NCBI GenBank assembly: GCA_963922205.1 | Contig: CAWUHX010000025.1 | Span: forward strand, 558,001-622,000 | Length of the DNA stretch: 64,000 nt | Direction of reading: 5' to 3' | Source of the DNA: Romanomermis culicivorax | Taxonomy: Eukaryota > Nematoda > Enoplea > Mermithida > Mermithidae | Shown: one piece after another, positions 34,944 to 47,507 of the stretch | Layout: each line of letters begins with the position of its first letter | Position numbering within the stretch: position 1 is the stretch's first letter | Position numbers and translations under genes: made by a program | The notes under the pieces: model-generated | Database searches by the model: none | Told to the model about the DNA's origin: nothing | The model's input: only the letters and a program-made list of their open reading frames with translations

Positions 34944-37060
34944 TCATGCTTCTTCGTCATGATTTTCGCCACTTTCTGTTTTACAGTCACTTACTTTAAT
35001 TTTGTGTTTCGTTTTTATATTTTACATGCAATTTCTGTGTGTACTTTTTGTGTTTCGTTTCTGTTTCATTTTTGTACTTTCATTTCCGTTAGGATTTGTT
35101 ATTTTTCCGTTGTGCATGTAGACTACGGTATGTAACCTGTTAGTTAGAATTTCCGCCAAATATAAGCTCTCCAAGCTCATCACTATAATTGGAGCACAAC
35201 ATGCACCTTTTATCAGCAAAAACTAGTGACGTTTCACAATGTGAAATGCCTAGTTTGGAGATTCTCTCTAAATGATGTTCATATGTTTAGCATGGAGAGT
35301 GAAAGTCGCCCCAATGCTTAACGTAGTTGAACTGGAAAATGTCTATGTGACCATAGGCATCTTCTGCAGCAATTTCCGCTGTAGAAGTTAGCTTGGATGT
35401 GACTAGCTCCCCCCAAGGCATACTGTAGGTTTACGGGGCCCTTTAAAAGGGCATATTTCTTTAGTTGACACTCATTTTTGGGCCTAATCGTTCCCTTGCA
35501 TTTTTAGCTGCATCTCCACATTCCTCAACATTATATTTTATAAATTTACATATTTCTACGTCCACCGCCACATCTTAATAAATTTGCATATTGCCTTGGG
35601 TGCCTCCACTGCGTTTATGTTACCATATTCCAACCCTAGGAATTACCCCATCACACTTCGCTTAGGAATCCCCTGTCACCTCCCTTGAGGAACATTTTGC
35701 ATCACTCACCGACCAGAGTATGGTACACAACCTGCGCCGAACCTGAATCAAATCTCCGTCACCCACTCCCATCGTCTCCCGGATCCGCGAACCCTTGACC
35801 TCCTGGCTCCCGCGCCGAGAAATAGTTGAGAAGAGGACTAGGTGAGTCTTCTCAGGGGTTATTATTGTTGAGGGTATATTTGTGGGAAACCTCCTTAAGC
35901 CCGTTTTCCCTTGAGAATCCCCTCAGTGAGAACAGCCCTTGAACCCTTAGGGTCAGGGCCAAAAAGGGGATTTAGGTTCACAATCGGGTCCCCTACAGTA
36001 AGCCATTCCATGAATGGCATTGCCCCTCCTTCTCAATGAATGAGGACTAGGGATTGCCACCCTTGACCTGGTGGTGTTGCCCATTATTCTACAGCAGAAC
36101 CCTAGGACAGTTCCGAGGTACACTATAGGTTTTCCTGTAGTCAGTACCAGCTGGGCTAGGTTCCCAAAATGAATACCAAATGGAGCCACCCAATGGGGTC
36201 ACAGCATGTCACTCACAGTGTCATGGCCATATTTCGTATGGAATATGGTATGGGTTTTCCCATCAATGTGACTGATCACAAGGTCTACTTAATGTGACAT
36301 GGCTCCCAATTTGTTTAATGTGACATTGTACATTGAAACGCACCTTCAGCAACATTTTATTCTCATTTCGCGCAAAAACATTTTACATAAGGTTCGACAT
36401 ATAAACTATTTCAAACTGAATTCGGGCACCCAGTACGGTCGGTCATGTGCTACAGTCGGCCACCCGGTCTACAACGAACATGAATTCTTCTGATAAAATC
36501 TTGTTGATATATGCACGCAGGTTGCGTGCGTATTGTGTATATTATTGACGAGACTATCATTAGCATGAGAAGTACTTCTTGTTAATTGTGTTGAAGTATT
36601 TACTGTGGCTAGAGCGTGGAAATGTATTAATTACGGTAAAAATGCTTGTCTGGCGTAGATTCATATTAACCATTATGATGCTGGTATTGTTATGGAATTG
36701 GGTTGACATAATCATGTAGCAGATGCAGTACAAGTAAAGGCAAAATCCGTGCTCAAACCGGCTTACAAAACGTGGTCAAAAAACCGAAGAAATGTCGTTT
36801 CAAATGATTATGGATGTGACTACTATGTATAATTTGTTTTTTATAAAATCCGTGTAAATTGAAAAATGAAAAAACCGAAGTGTCCTTGAGGTCGCCTGCA
36901 CAAAGCTGAGATTTTATTCTATAAATGATAATGGTTATTTAAGTAGGCTCGCAAATTTCCAATCTTTTCCAAATTCTTCAATCCAATCTTTTTTGTGTGG
37001 ATATGTACCCCTAAAAGGCGGATTTTAGAAGAAACAATGGATCGCCATTCGCAACGTGAC
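34944..37060. other. No gene seen; dispersed-repeat remnants
   Basis: Short frames only, for example 35953-36189 (minus), with no family resemblance. At about 36390-36475 lies an inverted copy of the 17-bp-minisatellite end and its TTTCAAACTGAATTCGG flank seen at 8948-9075. The remainder is unassigned intergenic sequence. Confidence 0.5.
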
Positions 37061-37310
37061 TATAGTCTGTTTTTTTATAAAATGCTACTAAAATGAAAAA
37101 TGACACAAATATTAGGTGACTTGAAAATCCTGCACATGAAGCTTTTACTGTAGATTTTTTCACTCAAAAAATTTGTAAGTGTTAGTTGAGTGTCGCCACT
37201 AAATTTAAGCTCCATATGAGGTACGGCTTGGCAGAAAATGCTGAAAATGTAAAATAGTACTTGCTTTCCAGATTCATTATTTGGAAGCATTTTATGAAAA
37301 ACAGTCTATA
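37061..37310. mobile_element. 250 bp mariner-type MITE
   Basis: Starts TATAGTCTGTTTTTT..AAAATGCT and ends AGCATTTTATGAAAAACAGTCTATA, an inverted repeat of about 25 bp. It is flanked by TA on both sides, as for Tc1/mariner insertions. No coding capacity. Fragments of the same end occur at 7294, 8457 and 38553. Confidence 0.75.
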
Positions 37311-37379
37311 AATGGGGGAAAATTTTTGCGGATGCAACGGATTAGATGTGGAAGAATTAAATTTAGATGTGGAAGATTT

Positions 37380-37620
37380 TGATTTTAGATCAATATTTAA
37401 ATTGAATTTTGAATATAATTAAATTTAAATGCAGTTAAAATTTAAATTTAATTAGCCTTTAAATCAAATTAAAATTTAAATTAAAATTTTGAATTAAATT
37501 TCAGAAAACTAGAAAATCAAATTTCACAAAATTAAAGAATTAAATTTAATTGAAGTATAAATTTCGTTTAACTATGAAAAAATTAAAATAAATTAAATTG
37601 AACTATAAACTAAACAGTAA
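37380..37620. repeat. AT-rich low-complexity block
   Basis: Degenerate AAATTTAAATT / AATTAAA stretches with almost no G or C and no regular period. Confidence 0.7.
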
Positions 37621-37954
37621 ATTAAGTTGTAAATACAAACATTAATTACATATTAAAAATAAGCCGCTCAATTAATCCTAGGTATGAAAGGATATTATTC
37701 AGCATGTTGGATGATCTTACTCTAAGAGAGAGCTTCATCATTTGACTATAATCAGAATACATACAGAAAATCCAATAAATGATGACAATATGTACGTTTG
37801 CATACGTGAAAAACTATTATTTTTGCACCGAAATGCAAAGATTTGGGTATCACTAATAATATTTTCTGTCAATTTTTTGTTTTTTAAAAAACTATAATAG
37901 CATACAAAAATCATGAAAAATTCCATATCTGCCGAATTTCTCAGCCGTTTAGAC

Positions 37955-38233
37955 ACGATGCAGATGGCGGATGCGGATCCGCCCTGTTTTTTGATATCTG
38001 CTTTTTAGACGTACATATCCGTCAAAAGTTTCCGACTCAAGCGAATCGATCGGAAAACGTTGGAGAAAAATATCCGCCATCCGCCAAGCGTATCCGCCTT
38101 TTAGACTTGAAAAGGGTGGATTTTGCATCCGCCGATTAGACCAAAACATCTGCAAAAAAGCGGATTCCGCATCCACTATCCATATCCGATTAGAACATCT
38201 GCCATCCGCATGGGCAAGATCACTGACGAGTAC
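37955..38233. mobile_element. Probable small hAT-like remnant with GGATGCGG-type subterminal repeats
   Basis: Repeated motifs (GCGGATGCGGATCCGC, ATCCGCC, CATCCGC) cluster at both ends. The right end, read on the minus strand, starts CAGTGATCTTGCCCATGCGG, which resembles the TAGTGATGTGCCCGGATATC end of the larger hAT at 13520. I could not establish a target duplication. About 280 bp, non-coding. Confidence 0.4.
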
Positions 38234-38900
38234 GGAGTGACTCCGTGCACACAACTATAGTAATTTCGGAAGATCCTGTTTCACTGATACCGTGCGTAGT
38301 GGAGCATGCCTATCCGTGGTTGTAAAAAGCAGGGATGTGTAAATATGGGGAATTAAAACCAAAAATACACTACAACAAACTTAACCACTGCAGGTCAGCC
38401 TTATACTTAACGACTCCACGCTAGATTCCCTTCGGACAATGCTGGCCCTCCTTAACCATGTTGCACCCCATGCCTATAACTATTGCCCGCCTGGGCTCAC
38501 TAAATCATAAACCTATGATCTCTGAGAATGCATGAAATTCTGACATATGATACTAAAGTCTGTTTTTCCCAAAATGCTTCCAAAGAATGAATTCGGAAAC
38601 CAAGTACTATTTTATTTTTATTTTTTGTTCTGGTGAGACAATCCGATGGGGAGATTGGTGATAAAAAGACGTTTTTTGGGATCTTTGACAGTAGTAAAAT
38701 GACAGTATATGGGATTGCTGAACATATTCTGGTGGTGAAGTAACCGTAAATTTGGTGGCGCCTAATGTCTGGGAATTTTAGGCTGGCCGTTATTTGGACC
38801 ACCCTGTACAAAAAATAATTTGTTTCCAGCTTTTATACGTTGAATATGCTGGTAACAGTAATTATAATTTTCAATGACTAATACAAAAATCATTGAATGT

Positions 38901-41900
38901 TCACTCTTCATTCATTTCCCTCCAATTTCGTTTCATCGTGTCGACGAAACGAGCGGCCAATGAACTAGTTAAAAAGTAATACAATCCGCAAAAAGCAATA
39001 AAGTACCAAGAAGCCACCAAATAATAATCGGTGCCCACTTCCCTCAATACTTCGGACAATGGTCCGAATTTATCTTCATCGCTGATCGTTACGTTTTCTT
39101 CGACTATCAAGTCTGAAAAATTTTAATATTTCAGCTCTCGGCCCCTAAAAACTTGGATGGACTGGTTTTTGGGAGATCTTAGAGAAACTAATGTGTTTTA
39201 GAACTGTTCCACGGTTTACGTTGATTTTTCATAGTTCGGACAACGCCACACTTATGAATTGGCAGAATTAGTATAAAATAAGTCATCAGCATCCGACACC
39301 AAAACAGATTGGTGTTTGGAAAAACGCATGTCATTCTACTACAAAGTTTGAAATGAATAGACTTTAAATGACTTCTATAATGATTCTGTCAATCTATATT
39401 ACACTTTAAAATTTGAGTATATGGTTGGCCAAGTTAACTTGGCCAACCATATAACCAACCCCCCAGACTTGTAAAAATTGGAAAAAAAGTGCCTTTTTTG
39501 GTTTCTTTTGGGAAAAATTTCGACTTTTTCGACCCCCCCCCCCCCAACTGGTCGGACCTCTTACAGGTATGTAAATAAAGAGTAACTACCTCTGGCTGAA
39601 TCAACTAATAATTTTTTCAAACTTGAGCTTTTTATTGAGAGGCGACGCTCGCAAATTTGATAATAAGAACGTTTCCAGGATCGAAAATTATATCAATATT
39701 AATGACTGTCTAACCTGTTTGTTTCACAAGAAAATCGACCAAACTGCTCAATTCGTAATCGGGTCGATCGTAACGGGCTGCTGGGCGACCATTTTGGAAT
39801 AGTAAGATTGTCGGTGTGCCCGATACACCGAAAATTAAATTCAATCTGAAAAATAATCGAACTTATGAATTTGCAAAATGTTCTAACTAGAGGAAAATAA
39901 GATTTTTGGAAAAATCGTCCAAGACAGAAAAATCACCTTGAATTGATGAAAGTATATGCATTTCAATCACCGAAAGTTTCTTCTGATTTGAAGTAGCGTT
40001 CCGTCGTTAAACATCATTTTCGAAAATTTGAAAGCAAGATTACTTCCGCCAGAGTTCCTTAGTTTTAATGAATCCTATACTATTTTTGATTAATTATGCG
40101 ATTATCTAAATTCGTTCATTCTTTAAAATACACATTTTACTTTGCATTTTGCGTAGCGTCTACCGCCGCCACGAATAAATCAGGAAATGCCCGTGCTAAT
40201 GCATTATAATTTGGAGCCAAAGTAGCCGAAAATGGACATTGCGGACCGAAAAAATTAACCAACATGCACCAATTGTCCGATTCTGTTTCCTTAATGGACA
40301 CGGGTTCGACAACAATCGTAGTATAATTATCGTTGATCGATGAAGTGGCATTTTCAATGTTGTTATCGCCAGATTCTTTTGGAGTTTCTTCTTGTTGTGG
40401 CTAGTAAAAAAGAAAAGATGAAAAACCGGATAATATCCTTTTTGGATTTTTTAAAAGATATCAATTACGAGTGATCTTCATCAGATAAGTAGAAACTAGA
40501 ATGGAAGGACGCGATTTTTACTTGAAATTTTGAAGGTACTGTTCAAGAAAATCCGAAATGCATTGGTATATAATTTTCATAATCTGAGCAATATCGAAAA
40601 TAAAACGAAAATAATTTTATACTTTTCACATCAGCGATTCCATCGGAGAATTCATGATTATAAAATCGATTAGTAAAAATGGAACATGTAGAGATTGTAT
40701 TTCCTCCACGCATAATCAGTCTACAAATTTTTAGGATACAATGTCCCCAACTCCCAAGTCTCGATCAAGGCTGTGATAAGTAAAAAATGTTCCTCAATTA
40801 TATGGCGAAAAACTAGGGAGTTTTCACACAAATCCCTCAAAAACATGCAAAATGTTATGTCAACTTTTCTATTTGCAGCGAAAATGAAATAATTTTGAGA
40901 GATAGATTTTCTTCCTTACAGTAGGCCAAAATCATGATAACAGTAGCACATGGAGTATTCAATCCGGTAGAACTGAAAGCTTGTTAACTTATGCAAATTT
41001 TTATAACGCAAATTCGATTAGCTTGAGGTTTTGCAGGTTTTCATGCCACAAATATGAGTATATATGGTGATGGGTTGGCAAAGTCAACGGCTTGCATCTT
41101 GTAGTGCTGATTTCTGGGATATGATACACCTTACTCATAATTTTATGTGCAAAATGGTCCTTTAAGTAAACGAAATTTTGTACTATGTGGTTTGGGAAAA
41201 CTAAATGAATAAATTTAATGAGGTGTACCTAGTTTTCTAAACACAGTGCAACTTTCATTCACGATTACTAGTGGAGTATATAGTTTGATAATAATTTTGT
41301 ATATAAAGGCTCAATAACGATATTATGATGAAACTCAGTGAATGTGGCCAAATACTCTGGATTCAAAATAGTCAATTTTGGCTTGAATTGTTGATATTTT
41401 GACTAAATGGCAACAAGTTTGCATGTAAAGTTTTCTCAACAACATCGAAAATATTCTTCAAGGGATAAGACATTCTAACCAAACTATATAGTCAGGTGGT
41501 CTTCCTGCAAAGCATAACAATTTTAGTTAGATTATTACAATTTTGAGTGAATGAGTGGAATTTTAAACAAAAATTTTCATAGTTAAATTGAAAAATGTCT
41601 TTCGCCTGTTTCATTGTGACACATTTAATAGTTCTCAAATTTTAGTATGAGTTTGTATGTATCTGACCAACGGGTACGGCCTTAGTTTGATTGATGACAC
41701 ATATTTTGATTTGATGAGGTAGGAAAGTTTGTAAATTCGGGTCATTATTATCTAGTAAAAATTGGAATTTAAAGTGCAGTGTGAACTACGGTTTTGAGGC
41801 TAACACGTGTGTCATGCATACACATCAAACATTGATACATAGACCACTGACAAAATATTCTTGGTCTTCATCGCATACCTGATTGCTTACAGACATTTAA

Positions 41901-44169
41901 TGACTGTGACATAAAATTTCAAAAGCTGCGAAATATTCAACCTTTGGATTGATGTAGCAATGAGAATTTGGATTTTTAGATCGGGCGACTACAGGCACGT
42001 TGTTCAGCGCAAAAAACTGCACAAACATTGTATTTTTGAGGTATGATTAATTTTTTACTTATCGCACTTAACAACAGGCCTTGGTTGATTCTTACAGAAT
42101 TTGTGTCTTGAAAACTGATGTTTTTGGATAACACGAAATTTTTAAAATCCCCAGAAAACCCCAAAAATTTCGAGCAGGGGAAACAGCGGCAAGAATAGAC
42201 GTAATAACTGAATGTAAACCTCCAAAATGTGAAAAAACCTGTTCCTGTATTTACATATTCTAGGTGAAATGACTCGTAACAGCAAAACAGTTATCTCCAG
42301 AAAATCATATAGAAATTAATTTATTTAATCTAGCCAAACATGAATTCGGATTTTTAAAATTCTAGTTTACACAAACTCGTTTACAAAATAAGAAGGCTGA
42401 TCGAAAAACTTGAGAGACTATTTTTACTTTCTAACATGGTTTCTTAGATTCTTTGTTTCAACGATAAACAACTTCAAGACTTTTCATTGAACAGACTTGT
42501 AGCAAGTCAAGTTCGTCTATGTTATTACTATAGCTTTATTAAGGCTGATGTATAGTCGTCCCGATCCTTGAAAAAATGGCCTTTCCTGAGTCAGGAAAGC
42601 TCGTTCCCTAAATTTTCGATCCTGACGCAATCCGTAATCTTGAAATCAGGATCGGGACAGCGTTCCCGACCTGATAAGGAAAGGTGTTTCCGATGTCTTC
42701 CTGATCGGGAAACGATGGCTTTCCTGAAGTAGGGAACAAAGTGCAAGCCTTCCGTACTTTTTAGGGATCGGGAAAGCTACACGCTACAGTAAATGCTCAT
42801 CAAATGCGTAACGGCTTCAGCCTGCGCATAATCCAAGTTACACTTTCCGGTAATTGGAATGTAAAATGAAGTGAAATTAGCAAAAACTAAGAATTTGCTA
42901 CCAGATAAGATAGAGTAGTCGGCTAAGAAATAGATTTTTCATGTTCTTCGGTGAAATATGTGCACTTTACGCAAGTGCAATATTTTGCAACTACAGCGCG
43001 TTGTAATACTGTAGCCATGTTCGTTTACAACAAAACGGCAGATTTGCGGCTTTTGTTGATTGATTCCAGCGTTTTTATTTATTAAAAAATTAACTTTCTA
43101 AAAAATTAATTAATTTTAATGTCAAACTTTATTAATTTAAAAAAATTTAAAATTAAAAAAAATTAAAGTTTAAAATTAGAAAATTTTAAATTAAAAAATT
43201 TGAAATTGAAAAATATGAAATTAAAAAATTTAAGATTAATTTAAAATTAAGAAATTTTGGATTAAAAAATTTAAAATTAAAAAATTTGAAAAAAAAATTT
43301 TAAAATTTCAAATAAACAAATTTTTAAAAAATATAAAATTCGAAACTTAAAATTTTAAAATTTTAAATTAAACATTTTAAGATTTTAAATTAAAAATTTT
43401 AAAATTTAAAATTAAAAAAATTAATTGAGGGGGAATCAAAATATGACAAATAAACAAAAAAAACTGTAAACAAAATAATGTAAACGCATGTATGTAAACA
43501 CGTGCAACGTGAACGAAAACAAAAAAATAATCAGAATAATGTACAAGATCAATAAAATGTATAAAATCTACTGTCTGGTCGTCTTTACTTATACAACACA
43601 TGCATCTCAATATCTAATCTTACTGTAAAATATTTGTCATATAGTCGTCCCAATCCTTAAATTTAGGGACGTTAAGGACGACTTTACCTGGTCCTATCCT
43701 TTCCTGATCCTTATCGGGTCAGGAACTCAGGATTAAGGATCAGGATTACGGATTACTATACATCGGCCTTTACATCTGCCGGTATCTTTGAATAGCACAC
43801 TCAAGTCGACAAATCATGATGATTGCTCACCTTATTTCTAGAAGATGAGAAAAATAACGACGCGTTCACAACGTGAACTGCGGGTATAGAATCGGCTTGC
43901 CGGGTTTTGAACCATTCGGGCATTTTGGACAACCGACCACCGCACAAAAAATAATTGCTATTGTCGATTTTTACGGTATCTTTTTCCTGGCTTTGATACT
44001 CTTCTTTTGCCAGTGATTCTCTATCACGGATAAAAGTATCAAACGTTGAACTATCCAAACCCAATACATTGATTAGAAAATGATTTTTCTGATTGTAAAT
44101 CGTTGTTTCGACACCTAAAATCTGCCGAAAATTCGCCGCCACCCATACAAATAAAGACAGCAAAAACAT
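38901..44169 (-). CDS. TXNDC15: TXNDC15-like thioredoxin-fold membrane protein, four exons
   Basis: Exons in transcript order: 44169-43831, 40400-40141, 39845-39715 and 39112-38901, giving 313 residues with consistent phases. Donors are GTGAGC, GTAAAA and GTTAGA; acceptors are TTACTAG and two TTTTCAG. Residues 1-13 form a signal peptide (MFLLSLFVWVAAN). A thioredoxin-like domain has FFGPQCPFSATLAPNYNAL, where the usual CxxC is CPFS (residues 168-171), as in TXNDC15, then FGVSGTPTILLFQNGRPAARY. A single membrane segment (about residues 275-295) precedes a short charged tail. The vertebrate relative is an ER/ciliary membrane protein linked to ciliogenesis and Hedgehog signalling. Lacking the second Cys, it is unlikely to be a classical oxidoreductase. 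The first intron (3.4 kb) holds a small transposon at 42541-43770. Confidence 0.88.
39455..39575. repeat. Fragment of a dispersed repeat in TXNDC15 intron 3
   Basis: CCAACTGGTCGGACCTCTTAC with a poly(C) tract and an upstream AAAATTGGAAAAAAAGTGCC stretch matches the block at 5150-5385 in the bZIP intron. Non-coding. Confidence 0.6.
42541..43770. mobile_element. TIR element in TXNDC15 intron 1, with an AT-rich core
   Basis: The left end AAGGCTGATGTATAGTCGTC and the right end (reverse complement AAGGCCGATGTATAGTAATC) are inverted copies. Subterminal sequence is full of TCCTGATC / GATCAGGA / CCCGATCC motifs in both orientations. The core at 43080-43440 is nearly pure A/T with AAATTAAAAA runs. 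An internal copy of the left end (ATAGTCGTCCCAATCCTTA) lies at about 43640. About 1.23 kb with no coding capacity. Confidence 0.6.
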
Positions 44170-45060
44170 TATTAATCGTTTTCCTTATTCATCTAAAAAA
44201 ATGAGGTTACTAATGCCACGGTTTTTGGGGAGCATTGACACTTTCTGCAACATGGACTAATTACACTTTACAACAATAAATTTCACTGTCCTTGTTATAG
44301 TAAGCCAGAAGGTAGAATAATCGTAGAAAGCGGCAGTGCTTTTACTATATGTTTGTCCTTGGTGCATCACCTCTTTTGACTTTGAGATTGTTTTTCTAGC
44401 GAACCAAGAGACATCTGGAGATGAAATTTAGGGGACACAAATGTAAGTCAATCTCCTCTATCCAACAGTGTAAAGTATAGCACGATCAGGGTACTTTAGC
44501 GTATACTGTAGTGTAAAATGTGGCCAAAAAAGTGGTCGGACTTTACCCCCCTTAAATAGCGGATATTAGAACGGATTAGCGGTTTTTTGTGTTCAATGTG
44601 ATGGTGAGGACCTAAATGCAAAACGCCTCGTTGTAATATGGTGTAAAGATGATTTTTTGATGATCATATGAATATCTCAGGCTAGAGTAAGGCCAGGAAC
44701 ATGATTCTTTTTTTGTTGGATGAAGAATAAAAAACTCAAATACGCATGCTTCAACGGAATTATGATGGTGTAAACTGACTTTACACCAGCCAAAAAACGG
44801 ACAAAAATTTTTTTTTTGAGATTCAGCTTCCGAAGCCGATTCCAATCGATCCGGCGTACCGGAAATTTTTAAAAAGTTTTTTCATTTTTAGAAAAAAGTC
44901 ACCGGAAGTGAAAAATTTGCATAAACTTAATTTACATTAAAAAAGAATTGGCCGTAGATTGGCCGTGTAGCGTGTTATATATTTAACGGAGGACTTGGTT
45001 ATGGTTCCTGTAATAAAAAAATATGTTGGATGATAGTTCGGGGTGTTTTGTGCATAATAC
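44170..45060. other. No gene seen; 5' flank of TXNDC15
   Basis: Should contain the TXNDC15 promoter on the minus strand. I see no distinctive element. The frame at 44612-44845 (minus) has no recognisable domain. Confidence 0.45.
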
Positions 45061-46170
45061 TTGAAGTTTGTTGATCTGATGCAGAGCAGATCAAGTTGAT
45101 CCTGGAGTAAAAAATTAGATTAACAGTTGTTTTCGATGAAATTCGATGCAGAGTAGTTGCTGGGTATTATTTTCAGTGTGATCTGATGTCTGCAAATTTT
45201 TGATCTAGATCAGATCAAGTTGATCGAGAAATATAAAAAATAGCAAATCAATGGTTGTTTTTGATGAAAGTCGATGCGGAGCAGTTGCTGAGTAGTGTTT
45301 TGAGTGTGATCTGATGTCCGAAAACTTTTTATCTGAATCAGATCAAGTTGATCTGGAAGTAAAAAATTAGTAGATCAACGGTGGTTTTTGACGAAAATCG
45401 ATGCAGAGCGGTGGCTGCATATTGTTTTCAGTGTGATCTGATGTCTGCAAATTCTTGATCTAAATCAAATCCAGTTGATCAGGAAGTATAAAAATTAGCA
45501 GATCAATGGTTGTTTTTTATGAAATTCGATCCCGAGTAGTTGCTGGGTATTGTTTTCAGTGTGATCTGATGTCTGCAAATTTTTGACCTAGATCAGATCA
45601 GATTGATCAGGAAGTATAAAAATTAGTAGATCAACAGTTGTTTTTGATGAAATTCGATGCAGAGCAGTTGCTGAGTATTGTTTTCAGTAATATCTGATGT
45701 CCCAAAGTTTTTTATCTAAATCAGATCAGGTTGATCCGGAAGTAAAAATTTAGTAGATCAACAGTTGTTTTTGACGAAATTCAATGCAGAGCAGCTGCTG
45801 GGTATTGTTTTCAGTGTGATCTGATGTCTGAAAATTTTTGATCTAGATCGAATCGAGTTGATCAGGAAGTATAAAAATTCGCAGCTCAACGCCTGCTTCT
45901 CATGTAAATCGATGAGAATCAGTTGCCTGATGATGTTTTAAGCATAGTCTGATGGCAAAAAATTCTTGAGCCGAATTAGATCAACTTGATCTGGAAGTAG
46001 AAAAGGTAGTAGATAAACGGGTGTTTTTCATGGAAATCGATGAGAATCAGTTGCATGATGCTGTTTTAAGCATGATCTGATGCTTAAAAATTTGTCATCA
46101 GAGTCAGATCAACTTGATCCGGAAATAGGCAAAGTGCATCGATAGGAGTTTTTCATGAAAATTGATGAGG
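45061..46170. repeat. ~128 bp tandem satellite, about 8-9 units
   Basis: The phrase GTGATCTGATGTC recurs at 45179, 45307, 45434, 45562, 45690, 45817, 45944 and 46073, that is every 127-129 bp. Each unit also has AGATCAAGTTGATC-type palindromes, a GAAGTATAAAAATTAG stretch and a GATGAAATTCGATGCAGAGC stretch. Outer units are more diverged than central ones. Not coding. Confidence 0.9.
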
Positions 46171-46376
46171 AACACGTGAGCTCATGACAGAAATGTAATA
46201 TTGTAAATAAAAAAAACTAAAATGTAAGATTTGCGTGGCGGAACAATTATAGTCAAGTTCAATAAAAAGCACGATTTTTCGCTATAACGTTATATAATAG
46301 TTGTAACACCAGCTCATCATCGATTTCTCAACAAACTAAAAGATTAATGGCATGATTCTTCGAATACTTTTCAAAC

Positions 46377-47507
46377 ACCAGGAAAAATGCCAGGGACTGG
46401 CAAACTAAACCAAATATGCTTGATGTGAGGCTTTCTTAAAAGTCGATATGATAATCTTCTTAAAACACAAGACAGACGCTTAAAAAGCAGATACAAGTAA
46501 TGTTTCACAAAAAGTCCTTCAAAGACATGCACTTAAAAAGCGGAGACAAGGTTTCGTTTTAAGAAAAACATACGCGCCCCTAAAATTTTCAAACAATTAG
46601 TGGATACTTCACCAATAAAATAACTACAATTTTTATCATTTAAAGCATTACTTAGATCTTAAGAGTAATGTTGGTCTAGTTTTTTGTCGTTTTGTTTGTA
46701 TTTAATGCTCCGTTGTTGTGTTTCACGAATTTCGAAAGCAGAACGAGAAGTCAGCCCAAATTAAACTTACTTCTCCTGTTGACATATTCGCTCATGTTAC
46801 TAGGTCTATTCGAACAACCAAAGTCGATGAGAGAAATTGAAAGTGATGAAAGTATATGAATATGATAAAAAAATCTAAATAAAGAACAACAAAAAATTAA
46901 TTTTTGCCACAATAAATCTTTTGCATCACCAACATTAAAACTGAATGGTCTAACTTGCGCATCAAGATGAATGAAATAAAAAAATGTCTGCAAGACAAAG
47001 GCGGTGACATTATCATGCATTCAAGTCAGTAAGCTACAAATTTCCAGTTACATACTATTATATAAAGCATGCCATGTACTTTTGTTTGGCGTAACTGGAA
47101 AATATGGCTGCTTCCATCTAATGCATTCGTCAAATTTCAACACCTTGATCTCGGGGACTGTGCTGGTGGGGTGGGTGGCATTCTCGTGTGTAGCCCGCCA
47201 TTGTTTTGCCAATCTACAGTATGCAGTTCTTTTCGTTTTCTTCAAATTAAACGGAAAGTTTAAGTATTTTTTCAAATTTTTGGGGCACGTATGTTTTTCT
47301 CAAAAGGAAATTTTTTGTGGAATAAACGAAACTTTGCCTCTGCTTTTTAAGTGCATGTCATTGAAGGACTTTTTGCGAAACATTACTTGTTTCTGCTTTT
47401 TAAGCGTCTGTCTTGTGTTTTAAAAAAATTATCATATCAAATTTTAAGAAAGCCTCACATCAAACATATTTGGTTTAGTTTGCCAGTCCCTGGCATTTTT
47501 TCCTGGT
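46377..47507. mobile_element. 1.13 kb element with ~220 bp inverted arms
   Basis: The left arm (46377 to about 46597) starts ACCAGGAAAAATGCCAGGGA. The right arm (about 47271-47507) is its inverted copy, ending TCCCTGGCATTTTTTCCTGGT. Similarity is continuous through phrases like GACATGCACTTAAAAAGC. The ~670 bp interior contains no recognisable transposase. Such long arms suggest a foldback-type or a deleted DNA transposon; no target duplication could be fixed. Confidence 0.8.

Noticed and set aside
43080-43440. A/T-only stretch as an origin or matrix-attachment site
   Set aside because: It lies within a transposon-like element and low complexity alone is not evidence for such a function.
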